From: Heterocephalus glaber
Taxonomy: Eukaryota; Chordata; Mammalia; Rodentia; Bathyergidae
NCBI RefSeq assembly: GCF_000247695.1
Contig: NW_004624800.1
Coordinates: 9,928,303-9,992,302 of the forward strand
DNA: 64,000 nucleotides
Direction of reading: 5' to 3'
A model generated the notes under the pieces. That model did no database searches, had not been told where the DNA came from, and saw nothing but the letters and a program-made list of their open reading frames with translations. Shown in pieces: positions 21,729-33,554 of the stretch (position 1 is its first letter; the number at the start of each line of letters is the position of its first letter). A program made the translations under genes and the position numbers.

Positions 21729-23193
21729 AAGGCCATCCATTAATATTCAGAACTGGCTTTTGTTTAAAGATGGGAAATAATTCATCTTCCTTTTCAGATC
21801 ACAGATCCAGACTCTGACAGTGTCTCGTCTATTTTTAAATAAATGGAAACTCTATCAATTCCTTCAGGCACCCAGATTATCATTGGGTAAAATAAGTTTC
21901 CATAGTACAAAGTAGGGAGTGTAAAGCAGCCAGCCCCACTCATTCCATGCTCCACAATAGACCAGGCAGAGCAGCCACATCCCAGAGGCTTCCTCCTGCA
22001 CAAACACAGCCTGTTTCTCCCTGGGCATCAGCTTCACTCCTGCTATAGAGCCTCATTTGGCAGTTGTGCTAACTCCTTCTGGTCTCTAGTGTATTATTTA
22101 GAGTAATCCACCAGTTTGAAAGGTGCTGAGACTGTTCCCAAGTTATACTAAATACCCTCAAGGCCTGGAGGCATTAATGCAGCCTTCAAATTGTGCTCCT
22201 TTGCCAGATCCAGACAAACTCCAGTGACTCCAACTGTTCAGGCAGCATCTTCTGGGAAAAGCAGGAAAATGCACTCGCAAAAAACAAGCGGACATTTTAC
22301 CATTTTGGCTTCTTATCAACTAATATCCTCAAGATAATTTATGTGGCCACCCCCAGGAACAATATGCATAAGTGCATTCCATTATTATTTTACTGTCATA
22401 TAAAAAGGGAAAGGAGCATTTCACAGGCAACAACAAAAGCAAAAATAATATTAATCCCTCAAAGGTTAAAACCCCTGTATCATGATGTTAGAGTCTCATT
22501 CAACCCTTAAATCCATGAATCCACCACTAGATTCTTTGTGTCCTCACATTTCTGGTTTCTGCCTTCTTAGATCTATTGTGAAGAATTACTCTCGCTTGTG
22601 CTAAAGAACGGAGCATTAACGTGGCTTCAATTTCCAGTTAAGAAAATGCGTGATCTTAGGAGAAGTCAGATTAGCCTAATTTCACAGGAGGCACAGGGGA
22701 ATAAGTGGTATCACAGTTTTGCACTACCCATGGCAAGGAGGCTCTACACCAGTTGATCATTGACTGGGACCCATCTGCAGGTAGGAGTGTGTCACTTCCG
22801 AGCGATCCCAGGAAAGGCATTGTTCACAAGCCAAGACAATACTCCAGAGTGGGTGTGGCGGTGAGCCATAACAGCAAACATTTGCATACCTGAGGACAAG
22901 GCCTGAACCTGATCAAGGGCACCGGGGTAGAGTATCAACATCCTCTGACACAATCATCAACATATGTTTATGTGCACCGAGGTATGTGACAGACTACCGG
23001 TAACATAAATCCTATTAAGAAGATGTAATTCATATGTGTAAAAAAGAAGCAGTGACAATGGATTTCTACTCTAGCATAACCTATTATCCTAAATTTGACA
23101 ATTTCTGAATGGATTATAACAAAATCATTTGACTTTGGGCTTATTACAAATAGGTTTCTACATTACATGTAAAGGGAGGGAAATGTTTAACAC
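21729..23193. other. Unique sequence
   Basis: More G/C-rich around 21900-22060 and 22700-22990. No gene, RNA or repeat recognised. Short ORFs (22193-22510 +, 22705-22893 +) lack recognisable motifs. Confidence 0.4.
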
Positions 23194-23195
23194 TA

Positions 23196-24300
23196 CAGTG
23201 GACCCACAAGTTAGGACTGGCCTCACATACAAACACCTTGGGTTATGACTGGAAGTTTAGTTTTAACTTATGACCAAAGTCTTGAGTTACAACTCCAATG
23301 CCGATCTTTTCTGTGTGAGGTTAATTGAGAAATCCTGAGCCAATGTCTCTCTAAGGACAATGAGATCTGCATGGAAGAAAGTATACACATAAAATTATAC
23401 AGGAGAGAGACTTTGAAGGCTCTGCAGAAAAGCCTGAGCCTTCGATTGACCCTGTGGTTGATGACATTGTCACCATACCAGAGTCCACAGGCTTGCAGGT
23501 AGACAATGGTCATGTTGAGGAACTGGTGGAGGAACACTCAGAGGAACTGTCTACAAAGGAACTACAGCAGCTTCTGGCTAGCAACATAGAATGGTAGTCA
23601 ACAAGCTTTATGAAGAGGAGGGAGAGGATCAACAATCAGTGCAGCAAAGTTCTGAAAAAAAAGGAAATCCTAAAACACTGGACAGAGCTACAAACATTTG
23701 TGCAGAAGACCCACCCAGACAGAGAAAAAGCCAATGTTTGCATTCACTTGTTTAATGATAGTGTCATGTTACCCTACAGAAAGGCATTAAAGGAAAGACA
23801 GAAACAGACAACCTTAGATCAGTTTTTAGTTCTGAAAAGGTTGAGACCCAACAAGTCAGAAGCAGGTCATAACAGGCTACAGATTCATTAAAGGAGAGAA
23901 AAAACATCAGAGAGCCAGATTCCTGAAGAAGGGGACTTTCCTTCCAAACAATAACCACCTGCTATTTCATCCTCCCTTTCTGTAAGGCAAAGATGTCAAT
24001 TTGAATGCTGAGTACATTATGAAATCGTTGTTTCAGGTAAATTAGGTACATTTTATAACTTTTAGGTGAATACACTAGGAAAATTATTGGTGTTTCTGGT
24101 AAATTATGCACATTATACAACCCTTTTTATTATAAAAATGTTAGTTAAGGGGTGCTTTGGGAAGTTTGGAATGCATCATAGGTATTACCATTATTTCTTT
24201 CAGGAAAAACAGTTGATTTAAAACCAACTTGAGTTACAACCACAAATTGAGTTACAACCTCAAATTGAACAAATTGAGTTCATATGTCAAGGGTCCACTG
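23196..24300 (+). mobile_element. Tigger/pogo DNA transposon, internally deleted (1105 bp)
   Basis: The termini are inverted: CAGTGGACCC at 23196 and GGGTCCACTG ending at 24300. TA dinucleotides lie immediately outside (23194-23195 and 24301-24302), the insertion target of this superfamily. Further in, GTTACAAC motifs recur near both ends. The coding part keeps only the C-terminal section of a Tigger-type transposase on the + strand, so the catalytic DDE core has been lost. Confidence 0.88.
23434..23891 (+). pseudogene. Tigger transposase C-terminal remnant
   Basis: The first block (about 23434-23583) encodes an acidic segment ending VEELVEEHSEELSTKELQQL, characteristic of the region after the DDE domain in Tigger transposases. 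The frame is then broken near 23583-23610. The second block (23610-23891, 93 codons) carries KTHPDREKANVCIHLFND and ALKERQKQTTLDQFLVLKR. This is the Tigger C-terminal signature: a segment with NLFND-like residues followed by the K-R-Q-K-Q-T-(S/T)-L-D-x-F motif. The DNA-binding and catalytic domains are absent, so it cannot encode a functional transposase. It lies within the TA-flanked element at 23196-24300. Which Tigger subfamily it belongs to is not determined. Confidence 0.82.
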
Positions 24301-24811
24301 TAGCTCCCTCAAAAAGCATTGAAGAACAGTTAAATCAAGATATAGAAAACAAATATTTAAGTGAAGCTTTTTTAAAATTAATTTTTCTAAAATTAATTTT
24401 ATTGGTACATTTTAGGTATACAATATAGTGACATTCATCATTGGAAATTTGCACCTTTACATAATCTCTCTTGGTTTGTATTTTTTCTCCACTCCCCTGC
24501 CCTCCCTTCAACCCCTCCAACACTCCTTATTTACAAAGACTTTGTTTCCATTTTTTTCAATTTCTCATATTAATTCCATTCCCTTCTTTCATTTCCCCTA
24601 CCCCTCATATATCCCCTTCCCCTTTACCCCTTTTCTTCCCATTTCACATTATCTATAATACCTTTTAGTCCTTATTTACACTTTCAGTTTCTCACACTGG
24701 TGAAACTATTCAGTATTTACACATGTGTGTCCTATTTATTTCACTTAAGAATATCGCTTCAAAGTGCATTCATGTAGCTATAAATGTCTCTAATTTCTCA
24801 TTTTTTATGGC

Positions 24812-27800
24812 TCAGTAGTACTCCATTTTATTTAAAACAAACAAACAAACAAACATTTTCCTTACCCAGTCTCCAGTTGATGGGCAATTGGGGGGCTGCT
24901 TCCAAGTTTTAGCTATTACACATTGTGCTGCTGTGAACATGGATGCACATATATCACTGTGGTATGATTCTTTTAATTCTTTGGGGAAGATACCCAGCAC
25001 AGGAATAGCTGGGTCAAATGGGACTTCCAGTCCTAGTTCTTTGAGGTATCTCCATACTGATTTCCACAGTGCTTGCACCAGTCTACACTCCCACCAGCAG
25101 TGGAGCAGGGTTCCTCTTTCCTTACAGCCCTGCCAGCATTTGTTATTGGTTGATTTCATGATAGCAGCCATTCTTTCTGGGGTGAGGTGGAATCTCAGCG
25201 TGGTTTCATTTGCATCTCTCAAATAACCAATGATGTGAAACATTTTTTCATATGTTTATTTGCTATACCTACTTCTTTGTCTGAGAAACGTCTGTTAATT
25301 TCAGATGCCCATTTTTGGATTGGGTTTTTAAATTTGGAAGGTCTGATTTTTTAAAGTTCTTTATAGATTCTAGATAGTAGACCTTTGCCTAAGGAACATC
25401 AGATGAACATTTTTTCCCACATTGTGGGTTGTCTCTTCACACTGTTGATGGTTTCTCTTGCTGTGCAGAAGCTTTTTAATAAGAAGAGATCCCACTTGTT
25501 GATTGTTTTTGCTAGTTCACAGGCAACTGAGGTTTTGTTCATAAAATCTTTTCCTACACAAATGTCTTCCAGAGCTCTACCTAACCTCTGTTCCACCTGG
25601 TTCAGTATTTGTTTTAATATTTAAATCTTTAACCCATTTCGATTTTTATTTAGTGCATGGTGAGAGATATAGGTCTAGTTTTAATCTTTGGCAAGTTGAA
25701 ACCCAGTTTTTCCAGCTACATTTATTAAAGAGACTATCTTTCCTCCAGTGAGGGTATTTGGCTCCTTTGTCAAAGATGAGGTGGCTGAGTGTGTCTGGAG
25801 TTGTTTCTGCATCTTCTAATCAGTTACACTGGTCCTCATGTCTGTTTCTTTGCCAGTACTATGCTGTTTTTATCACAGTAGCTTTGTAGTACAGTTTCAA
25901 GTTTGGGGTTGCGATATCCCCTGCCATGTCTCTGTTGCCTAGAATTGCTTTGGCTATTCTAGGATGCTTCTTGTTCCAAATGAATTTTTGGATTGGTTTC
26001 TGAAGGTCTGTGAAATATGCTCCTGGAATTTCAATTGGGATTGCACTGAATCTATAAAGTAGTTTTGGAAGTATGGCCATTTTCACTATCTTGATTCTTC
26101 CTACCCAGGAGCAAGGGATGTCTTTCCATGTTCTCATATTGTCATCAATCTCTGTTTTCAGAATGCTATAGTTTTCAGAGAAGAGGTCTTTGATTTCTTT
26201 GTTAGGTTGATTCTTAGGTATTTGAGGTTTTTGGATGCTATTGTGAAAGGAATTGTTTGCCCTATTTCTCTCTCAATGAGTCTGTTGTTCATGCAGAGGA
26301 AAGCCATTGATTTTTGTGTGTTGATCTTGTATCCAACTACTTAACTGAATTTGTTTATTATGTTTAGAAGACTTTTGGTGGAGTTCTTGTGATCTTCTGT
26401 GTAGAGAATCATGTCATCTGCAAATAATGACAATTTGACTTCTTCATTTCCTATCTTTATTCCTTTTATTTCTTTCTCTTGTCTAAGACTATATTGAGCA
26501 GGATTGGTGATGGTGGATATCCTTGTCTTGTTGCTGATTTTAGTGTGAAGGATTTCAATTTTTGACCATTTAGTATGCATTGGCTGTTGGTTTTCCATAG
26601 ATGGCTTTTATCAGATTGAGGTGGAGACCATCTATTCCAATTTTTTGTAGGGTTTTTATCATAAATGAGTGTTGGATTTTGTTGAATGATTTTTCTACAT
26701 CTATTGAGATGATCATATGATTTTTGTACTTGCCTGTGTTGATATAGTGTATTACATTGATTGATTTGTGTATGTTAAACCTGGGATGAATCCCACTTGA
26801 TCAGGGTGTATGATTTTTCTTGATGATCTTCTGCATTCCATTTGCCAGTGTCTTATTAAGGATTCTGGCATCTATGTTCATTAGTGAGATTGACCTATAG
26901 TTCTCTTTTTCGGTTGGGTCTTTCTCTGCTTTGGGGATCAAGGTAATCCTTGGTTCTAGGAATGAATTTGGGAGTATTGCTTCCCTTTCAATTTCATTTA
27001 AAAGTTTAAACAGTAGTGGTAGGAGTTCCTCTCTAAATGTCTTCTGGAATTCAGCAATGAAGCCATCAGGACCTCGGCTTTTCTTAGTTGGTAAGTTTTT
27101 AATTATGTTTTCAATATCATTGATTGATATTATGTTGTTTAGAATTTTTAGGTCTTCTTTGTTCAACTTTGGTAATTCATATGTATCTAGGAATCTGTCC
27201 ATTTCTTCTCAGTTTTCCATCTTATTGGTATATAGTGTCTCAAAGTAAATATTGATGATCCTCTGGACTTCTGTGAGGTCCATTGTAATTTCATCCTTTT
27301 CATTTCTAATTGCAGGGATTTGGGTCTTACCTTTTTATGATAAGGTTGGCTAAGTGTTTGTCAATTTTGTTTACTCTTTGGAAAACCAACTCCTGGCTTC
27401 ATTGATTTTCTGTATCGTTCTCTTAGTCCCCATTGCATTGACTTCTGCTCTGATCTTTATATTCCTCTCTTTATGAGCTTTTTGTCCTGCTCTTCTTTTT
27501 TCTAGAATCTTGAGGTTCAGCATCAGGTTATTTCATTGGACTCACTCTGTTTTCCTAATATGAGTATTCACTGCTATGAATTTCCCTCGTAAGACTGCTT
27601 TCATTGTGTCCCATAGATAATGATATGTTATATTGCCATTGTCATTTAATGGTAGGAACTGTCTGATTTCGTCTATAATTTCCTCTGTGACCCATTGGTT
27701 ATTCAGGAGTGTGTTGTTCAATTTCCATGTGTTTATGAAATTCTTGCAGTTTCTTTTAATATTGATCTCCAGTTTCATCACAATATCATCTGATAATATA

Positions 27801-28468
27801 CAGGGGATAACTTCAATTCTTTTGCACTTACTTAAACATGTTCTATGAGCGAGTATGTGGTCTATTTTGGAGAATGACCTATGTGCAGCTGAAAAGAATA
27901 TGTATTCTGATTTTTTGGGGTGGAATACTCTCTAAACATCTATTAAGTTCATTTGTTCAAGAGTTTGATTGAGTTCTAGTATTTCATTGCTTATTTTTTT
28001 ATTTAGTTGATCTATCTATTTGTGACAGTGTAGGTCCCTCACTACTATTGTATTAGTGCTTATTTTTGCTTTTTCATGTCCATTAGTATTTGTTTTATAT
28101 AGTTGGGCCACTAGTGTTTAGTGCATATATGTTTATAATTGTCATCTCTTCCGCTTGGATTGTTCCCTTTACAAGGATGTAGTGTCCTTCTTTGTCTCTC
28201 TTAATCAGTGTTGGTTTGAAATCCACTTATCTGCAAAGAGGATAGCTACTCCTGCTTTTTTTCGGGTTCCTTTCACATGGAGTATTGTTTTGCACCCTTT
28301 AACTTTTACTCTATGAGTTTCTTTTTGAATTAAGTGTTTTTCTTGTATGCAGCATATTGTTCGATCTTGCTTCTTGACCCATTCTGCCAGTCTATTTCTT
28401 GTGATTGGTGAATTAAGCCAATTAATATTGATGGTTATAACTGATATGTATTGCCTTATCCTTGTCAT
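24812..28468 (-). pseudogene. L1 ORF2 (endonuclease / reverse transcriptase), broken
   Basis: ORF2p nicks target DNA and reverse-transcribes L1 RNA at the nick. The start, MTRIRQYISVITININWLN, is at 28468. The canonical endonuclease NxxGLN reads NINWLN here, with the glycine replaced. CIQEKHL follows (endonuclease QE motif), then KKAGVAILFADK. The linker is at 27781-27542. The RT fingers with [11 protein letters not shown] and [12 protein letters not shown] are at 27202-26801. The RT catalytic [11 protein letters not shown] is at 26598-26341. Thumb/downstream residues ending NLKLYYKA are at 26137-25859. The C-terminal cysteine motif CWQGCKERGTLLHCWWEC is at 25243-24812, ending MEYY. The open stretches lie in different frames separated by stops, so it is a pseudogene. 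A (CAAA)n run interrupts the normal C-terminal spacing. Confidence 0.9.
24834..24854. repeat. (CAAA)n inside L1 ORF2 end
   Basis: About five CAAA units near the ORF2 stop. On the coding strand they read as MFVCLFVLNK before MEYY. Confidence 0.85.
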
Positions 28469-28562
28469 GACTTTTTCTTTTTGTTGGATTCTCCCCCTTT
28501 GCGTTTAATTCCTTGTCACGCCCAATGGATACATTCTTCTTGCCTTCCTGGGGTTTTGATAC

Positions 28563-29564
28563 TCATTGTCTTTTCCTATGAAATTCTCTAAAATTTTTTT
28601 GAGTCCTGGTTTGGTAAAGGTGCTCTTTGTCATGAAAGTATCTTATTTCTCTATGAATTTTGAAAGAGAGATTTGCAAGGTACATCAATCTGGGTTGGAG
28701 GCTGTTTTCCTTTAGGGCTTGAAATATGTCACTCCAAGCTCTTCTTGCCTTGAGGGTTTGCATTGAGAAATCTGCTGTGATTCTGATGGGCTTTCCTTTG
28801 TATTTGATTTGTTTCTTTGCTCTAACTGTTTGTAGAATCTTTGTTTGTTGGGTTTCTGGAATCTTAACTATTATATGTCTATGTGTAGTTTTTTTTTTTT
28901 TTGATCAAGGCTATTTGGACTCCTATATGTCTCACTTACCTGTACGTCAAGTTCTTTTTCCCTGCTTGGGAAGTTTTCTGCCATCACTTCTGTGAATTGT
29001 TTTTTGTTTTTTGTTTTTTTATGTCATTCTGCATTCTCTCCCATTTCTTTATTGACTCCTATCAGTCTTATATTCTTCTTCTTTGCATCATCCATCAGTT
29101 GCTGGGTTGGTTTCTCATCATCTCTTACTCTTTTAAAGAAATTTTTCTTTTCCTGATCACTAATGGCAATCTTGTCTTCTATATCTGAAATTCTGTCCTC
29201 ACGTTGGCTCATTCTGCTCCTTAAACTTTCAGTGGAGTTTTTAATCTCCTGGAAATCTGTTTACGGCCATTTTATGGATTCCATTTGTTTCCTATGTTGG
29301 GATTCCATCATGTTCCTCAGCTCTTCTATTTTTTTTTTAATCTGTGTCCTTTCCAGATTTATTAATCATACCTTACACTGTGGGCACAATCTCTGCTGTT
29401 TTCTGAGAAATCATTTCTGATTTCATTTTTTTCAGATCCTCTTTTTTTGCCAGTTCAGGGAGTCCAGGTGATTGAGTATCAAATTTTTCCATCTCGTTTC
29501 CCTTTGGGGTTGCTTTAGGTGATCTGGAAGCCTGGCTTTGAAACTTGTTTACATAACTTCTCAT
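28563..29564 (-). pseudogene. L1 ORF1 (RNA-binding protein), broken
   Basis: The N-terminal part starts MRSYVNKFQSQASRSPKATP at 29564 and is open to 29373. A central part with SQREDRISDIEDKIA (coiled coil) and NIRLIGVNKE (entry to the RRM domain) is open at 29212-29024. The C-terminal part with LKARRAWSDIFQALKENS and QPRLMYLANLSFKI is open at 28763-28563. These blocks are in order on the minus strand but separated by stops and shifts, with an oligo-T expansion at about 28887-28900. The same protein in the copy at 1-551 is intact as far as visible. Confidence 0.88.
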
Positions 29565-29639
29565 TTCAATAGGGTGGGATGTGGTGGTGGTGGGGGATGT
29601 GTGCTACTGGCACCCACATGGCTCACCTCCTTGGCACTG

Positions 29640-29830
29640 GGGGTGGTGGTAAGTTGGCCCAGAAGGTTCACCCTCTCTGTGTTGTGAGAAGCTTTGTTCC
29701 TTGGCTCTCAGGGCAGTGGTATGGTGGTCCGGAAGCTTCACCTCCTCTCCGCTGGTGGCAGCTCTGCTCCTCAGCACTGGGGATGGTGGTATGGTGGTTC
29801 ATTAGGTTCACCTCCTCTGTGCCTTGGTAC
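29640..29830 (-). repeat. L1 5' UTR tandem monomers, ~70 bp
   Basis: GGTTCACC / GCTTCACC cores begin near 29665, 29735 and 29805, giving a 70-bp period with TGGTGGTATGGTGGT-like spacers. It is positioned directly upstream of ORF1, like the ~45-bp monomers at 565-838, but with a different unit. Confidence 0.75.
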
Positions 29831-29840
29831 TGGGGCAAAG

Positions 29841-31355
29841 CTGATTTTTAAATGTTGGGAAATATCTTTATATCCCTTTTATATAAAGATTTGATTTAAT
29901 AAGAATTATCTTACTCAAATATGCAAACATCAAATGATGAAGATTATTTTACAAGTACTACAATTTCCATATATTTACCAGTATTCACTTTGCCTTTTTT
30001 TCACAAACATTCCATTCCATTCCTAAAACTAATTTGTCACACAGGAGGATAAAAATGAAAATAATTGCTCTTTTGTCTAGAAGACACAAAATACACACTA
30101 AACTTTTGGTGTCTAGTGTGTAAAATACAAGGCAGTACTTTAAGGTACAATCAAATATTGAGGTCAGTCAGACATTATCTTATTATATGATAACTAACTA
30201 CATTTAAGTGGCTTGGCCTATACTTAAAAAACTATAAAATTCATGATCATAATTTTTGAAAAAGTGATGATTTTATGATAATTTTTACTAAAAAAATAGA
30301 CCCTGAACTTTACCATTACTCTAATCTTTATCATTAGTAATGCTTCTGATGGATACTCAGATTCTAATGATAAAAGTTTATTGACATTGCTTTTTCTCTT
30401 CAAAGGAACTGGTAGTTATTTGTAGATTATGAGACTGGTGGTAAAAAGCTTGTATGATGAATTGTTTGAAACATTTTATAATTTTCATGTACATTATATT
30501 TAGTTAAAGGAAAATAATGACAATGATTTTTATCTATGCCCCCTCTAAAGTCAAGTTTGGGGGTTGAAACATTATTTTCAAGGAAAATTTTTCTTCTTGC
30601 TTGGAGAGCCAACACTGAATCCTGTGTATTTTGACAACGCAACCTGGAGCCATCCTTCCTCTTCTGGAGTGCTCTGCTCCACATAAGATATTCTTCACAG
30701 AGCAACCATACTTACTGGCCATGGTCAAATTTCCCTAACAGCTGGATGCTAAGTTAGACCTGGAATCCAAAATATGATTATTTTAAAGCAATTTAAAGAT
30801 TACAGAGTTCACTCTTATTATCATAAAGGTCATTTTTTCCCTGACATTTATCATTTCAAATATCAAAAAAAATAAGCTCTGGAAAACCAGATTAAAAATC
30901 AAGGACACAAGGCTCATTTGCAAAAAGAATAAGCAGTTACTGGCATTACGACGGCATGGTTCTGAGTTATCCTTTTATCATTACTAAAAAAGTCCACTTA
31001 CTTGAAGTAGCTTTTTTTTAAGTTCTGATAGTGTGTCTTACTTGAAACAAGTCAAGTTAAGACATGTTACAATAAAGCAATGTGGTCAAATTCTATATGG
31101 AAAACATTGCAAAATTTAAGGACAAGCTATTCCCTTAAAGTAGGTCCACAGTAAACTCTACACACATTCCAATGGCACTGATATTTCTTACTTTAAGAAA
31201 ATGTAAAGGATATTTGCCTTAGGGTATTGAAATCTTTATCTATAAAGATACTTTCATTTCTAAAAATAGTGATAAGATATTGAGATACAAGTGTAGTAGA
31301 TAAGGTGAAAAGCCATATATAATCAGTAAATTCAAACAGAGGCAAAGATATAAAT
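29841..31355. other. Unique AT-rich sequence
   Basis: No gene or confident repeat seen. ORFs at 30427-30728 minus have no recognisable motif. Confidence 0.4.
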
Positions 31356-31356
31356 A

Positions 31357-31552
31357 CAATAATGCCTTGGTGCACAAATGCTTCTGTTTGCAAACAATTT
31401 GGTTCACAAACAAAAGCATTTGGCAAAATTTTGCTTTCCTTTGCAAACTCACCATGTGACAGACACAACCAGGGCATCTTCCTTACCCAAACACAAATAC
31501 AGCCACCATCACAAAAATCATAAAACAAAGTTTGTAAACCAAGGTACCACTG
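31357..31552. mobile_element. Tigger/pogo-like MITE, copy 2 (196 bp)
   Basis: Starts CAATAATGCCTTGGTGCACA and ends with the inverse of CAGTGGTACCTTGGTTTACA, with TA on both sides (31355-31356, 31553-31554). It shares with copy 1 the internal GGCAAAATTTTGCTT motif and a GTGACA(A/G)ACACAAC segment. The extra length is mostly in the left half and near the right end. Confidence 0.85.
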
Positions 31553-31554
31553 TA

Positions 31555-32361
31555 CTGCTTTTTCAGACATGTAAAATATATTATAAAGTATTCATAATTA
31601 TAAAATGTACATGGCTTGGTTTCTTTTAGTGATTCTTAATTCTCTAAATATTTTGAGAAATTATTTCTCAGGGTGATTTTCATGACTTAAAATTTCTCTG
31701 AGAGTCCTAAATGTGTCAACTGCTATGATAGAAGTAGGTCAGGAAACTATTTCATCCCACAATCATATTTTCAGTATTAACATTGCTTCACCGGGTCCAG
31801 AAGGGAGCTGTGAACTGTGGCCCGCATGGTCTAGTTGTCTCTTGTTCTGTTAGGCAGGGCCAGCCTCTCTCAATCTCTGTCCATAACAAATATGAATTAT
31901 GCATTCATAGGCAGCATTAGCTCTATCCCAAGAAAAACAAGTTAACCTCTATGGTCAGAGGTGGCCTTGCTCTGTTAATGGAGAGCATATTTATAAGTAA
32001 TGAAAATAAAATGCCAGGATATCAATAGACTTTGTAACTATTATGGATGGGTGACCCTCTCTTATTAGACATGTCTGAAAATGATTTGTCTTCAGTAATA
32101 TAGAAGGATTATGGTGTGCTGGTCAATATGCTGTTGGGAATTACTTAAAAAATAGTTACTCTTTTTGGAAGTTCAATGAGTAATGCTAGCAAAAATGTGC
32201 TATCTGCCTAAATGTTCACAGTATTTTAAAAGCAGTGCTTGGAGGTTCTTACACTCCATCACTGTGATAAAACTTTATGTCCCAAGGGTAAACATGTACA
32301 CTTCAAATAAGAGTATAGCCATCTGGAGGAGTATAGGTTAATAATGGCTCCTGAAGTTGTA

Positions 32362-32405
<44 letters not shown>

Positions 32406-33251
32406 CGTGTTATTATTTTAGCCAAACCAAGCACTGTGGTTTCTCACCTGGCTTCCTTAGAAAATCTGAAGATGGTTTGGTGTGTTAATAGGTCTCTAAT
32501 TTGGTGTGTCTAAAAAAGAGAGGAAGACCGAGAACTCCCACATTTCACTATTAATAGATCTTCAGAAATTAATGAGAAAGAAACTAATGATAAACCATAT
32601 TTCAATAGAAATTTCCTCTTTTTTGCCTTCCAATCATGCTCTATTTCACTTAAGCACTAAAAGGTTGAGGCCCCAGTAGAAGTTTTCTTTGAGTTTGTTT
32701 TATTGTGTGTAAGAAGGTACAAAAGAAATGTTGTGCCATTTCTTAACGACCAACGTGAATATACCAGATATACATAGAAGTTAACTGTTGCAGATTTTGT
32801 CTACGTGATTTCTTTAGGATTCCCTGAGCTACCTTAAAAACTCACTTTATTACTTTAACCTTTCAGATGCAATGAACCTAAAATGTATATTGATGGCTTG
32901 AGATAACACAACTGACAGTTACCAACACCAAGCATATGAATGGCAATGATTAATGGCCAAGAGTTTGAATGGCAAGACCCACCTAGTCAATACAGTTTCT
33001 AAAGGGATTGTTTTCATTCATATCATAATTTCAAGAAGAACTATTAGCCTAGTGTGTCATTAGATACATAACTCATGTGGTTCATAGGTGAGGCAGGGAA
33101 TGCAGACCAAAGGGGACAATAAAGAAGAAAAAAACAACCTTTCCTTTCTCCATTCACTGTGCTCCCAAGCTAGGAAGTTACAGTGAATATCAAGAGTTGG
33201 GATCCTAACTTCCAATAATTAGCAATCTCTTGTACAAAGAATGTAACCTGA
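31555..33251. other. Unique sequence with a TG/CG microsatellite
   Basis: No gene or transposon recognised. More G/C-rich stretch at 31790-31870. ORF calls at 31193-31629 overlap the MITE and are not genes. Confidence 0.4.
32365..32410. repeat. (TG)n with GCGCGCGCG end
   Basis: About 18 TG units run into alternating GC, then GTGCGTGT. Confidence 0.95.
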
Positions 33252-33344
33252 GGCTGGGTCTGTAGCTCAGTGGTAAAGCACTTGCTAGCACGCATGAGAC
33301 CCTAAGTTCAATTTCCAGCACCACAAAAATAAATAATAAATAAC
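33252..33344 (+). mobile_element. ID-type SINE (common form)
   Basis: GGCTGGGTCTGTAGCTCAGT through TTCAATTTCCAGCACCAC, then an A/T-rich tail. The GTGGTAAAGCACTTGCTAGC stretch is the usual ID form, unlike the CCGCCTGCC variant seen in most other copies here. Confidence 0.88.
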
Positions 33345-33554
33345 CAAACAAAAAACTCCCCAAATTTCAAGCCCTTACTTTTTAAAATAAGAGTGAAAAT
33401 ATAAACTTGCAAAGTGAAGATTAAATCAGAAAACATGTTGGTAGTGTTTCTCAGAAAAGCACTCAAATGACATAACCATTCCACAGTATTTTTTTGTTGT
33501 TGTTTTCCTTTTAATTTTAGAGGAATGGAAGTGGTGGATAGAACAGAACAAAGA

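Larger units (their letters stand above)
24365..29840 (-). mobile_element. LINE-1, nearly full-length (~5.5 kb), inactive
   Basis: Reading the minus strand: 5' monomers (29840-29570), ORF1 (29564-28563), a short intergenic segment, ORF2 (28468-24812), a 3' UTR rich in G/A, and the terminus GTATACCTAAAATGTACCAA near 24400 with an A/T tail to 24365. Both ORFs are broken by stops and frameshifts. It is the reference copy for the other rodent L1 pieces in the window. I could not find a convincing target-site duplication. Confidence 0.92.

Noticed and set aside
22185..22990. More G/C-rich stretch as a possible exon cluster or CpG island
   Set aside because: Too few CpGs, short ORFs only, and no convincing splice-site pairs or recognisable domains.
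24428..24668. Overlapping plus-strand ORFs rich in P, F and S
   Set aside because: They translate the C/T-rich complement of the L1 3' UTR. The minus ORFs at 9939-10303 have the same origin.
24365..29850. AAGC-TTTTTAAA-like flanks as the target duplication of the long L1
   Set aside because: Only a short, A/T-rich, gapped match, not distinguishable from chance.
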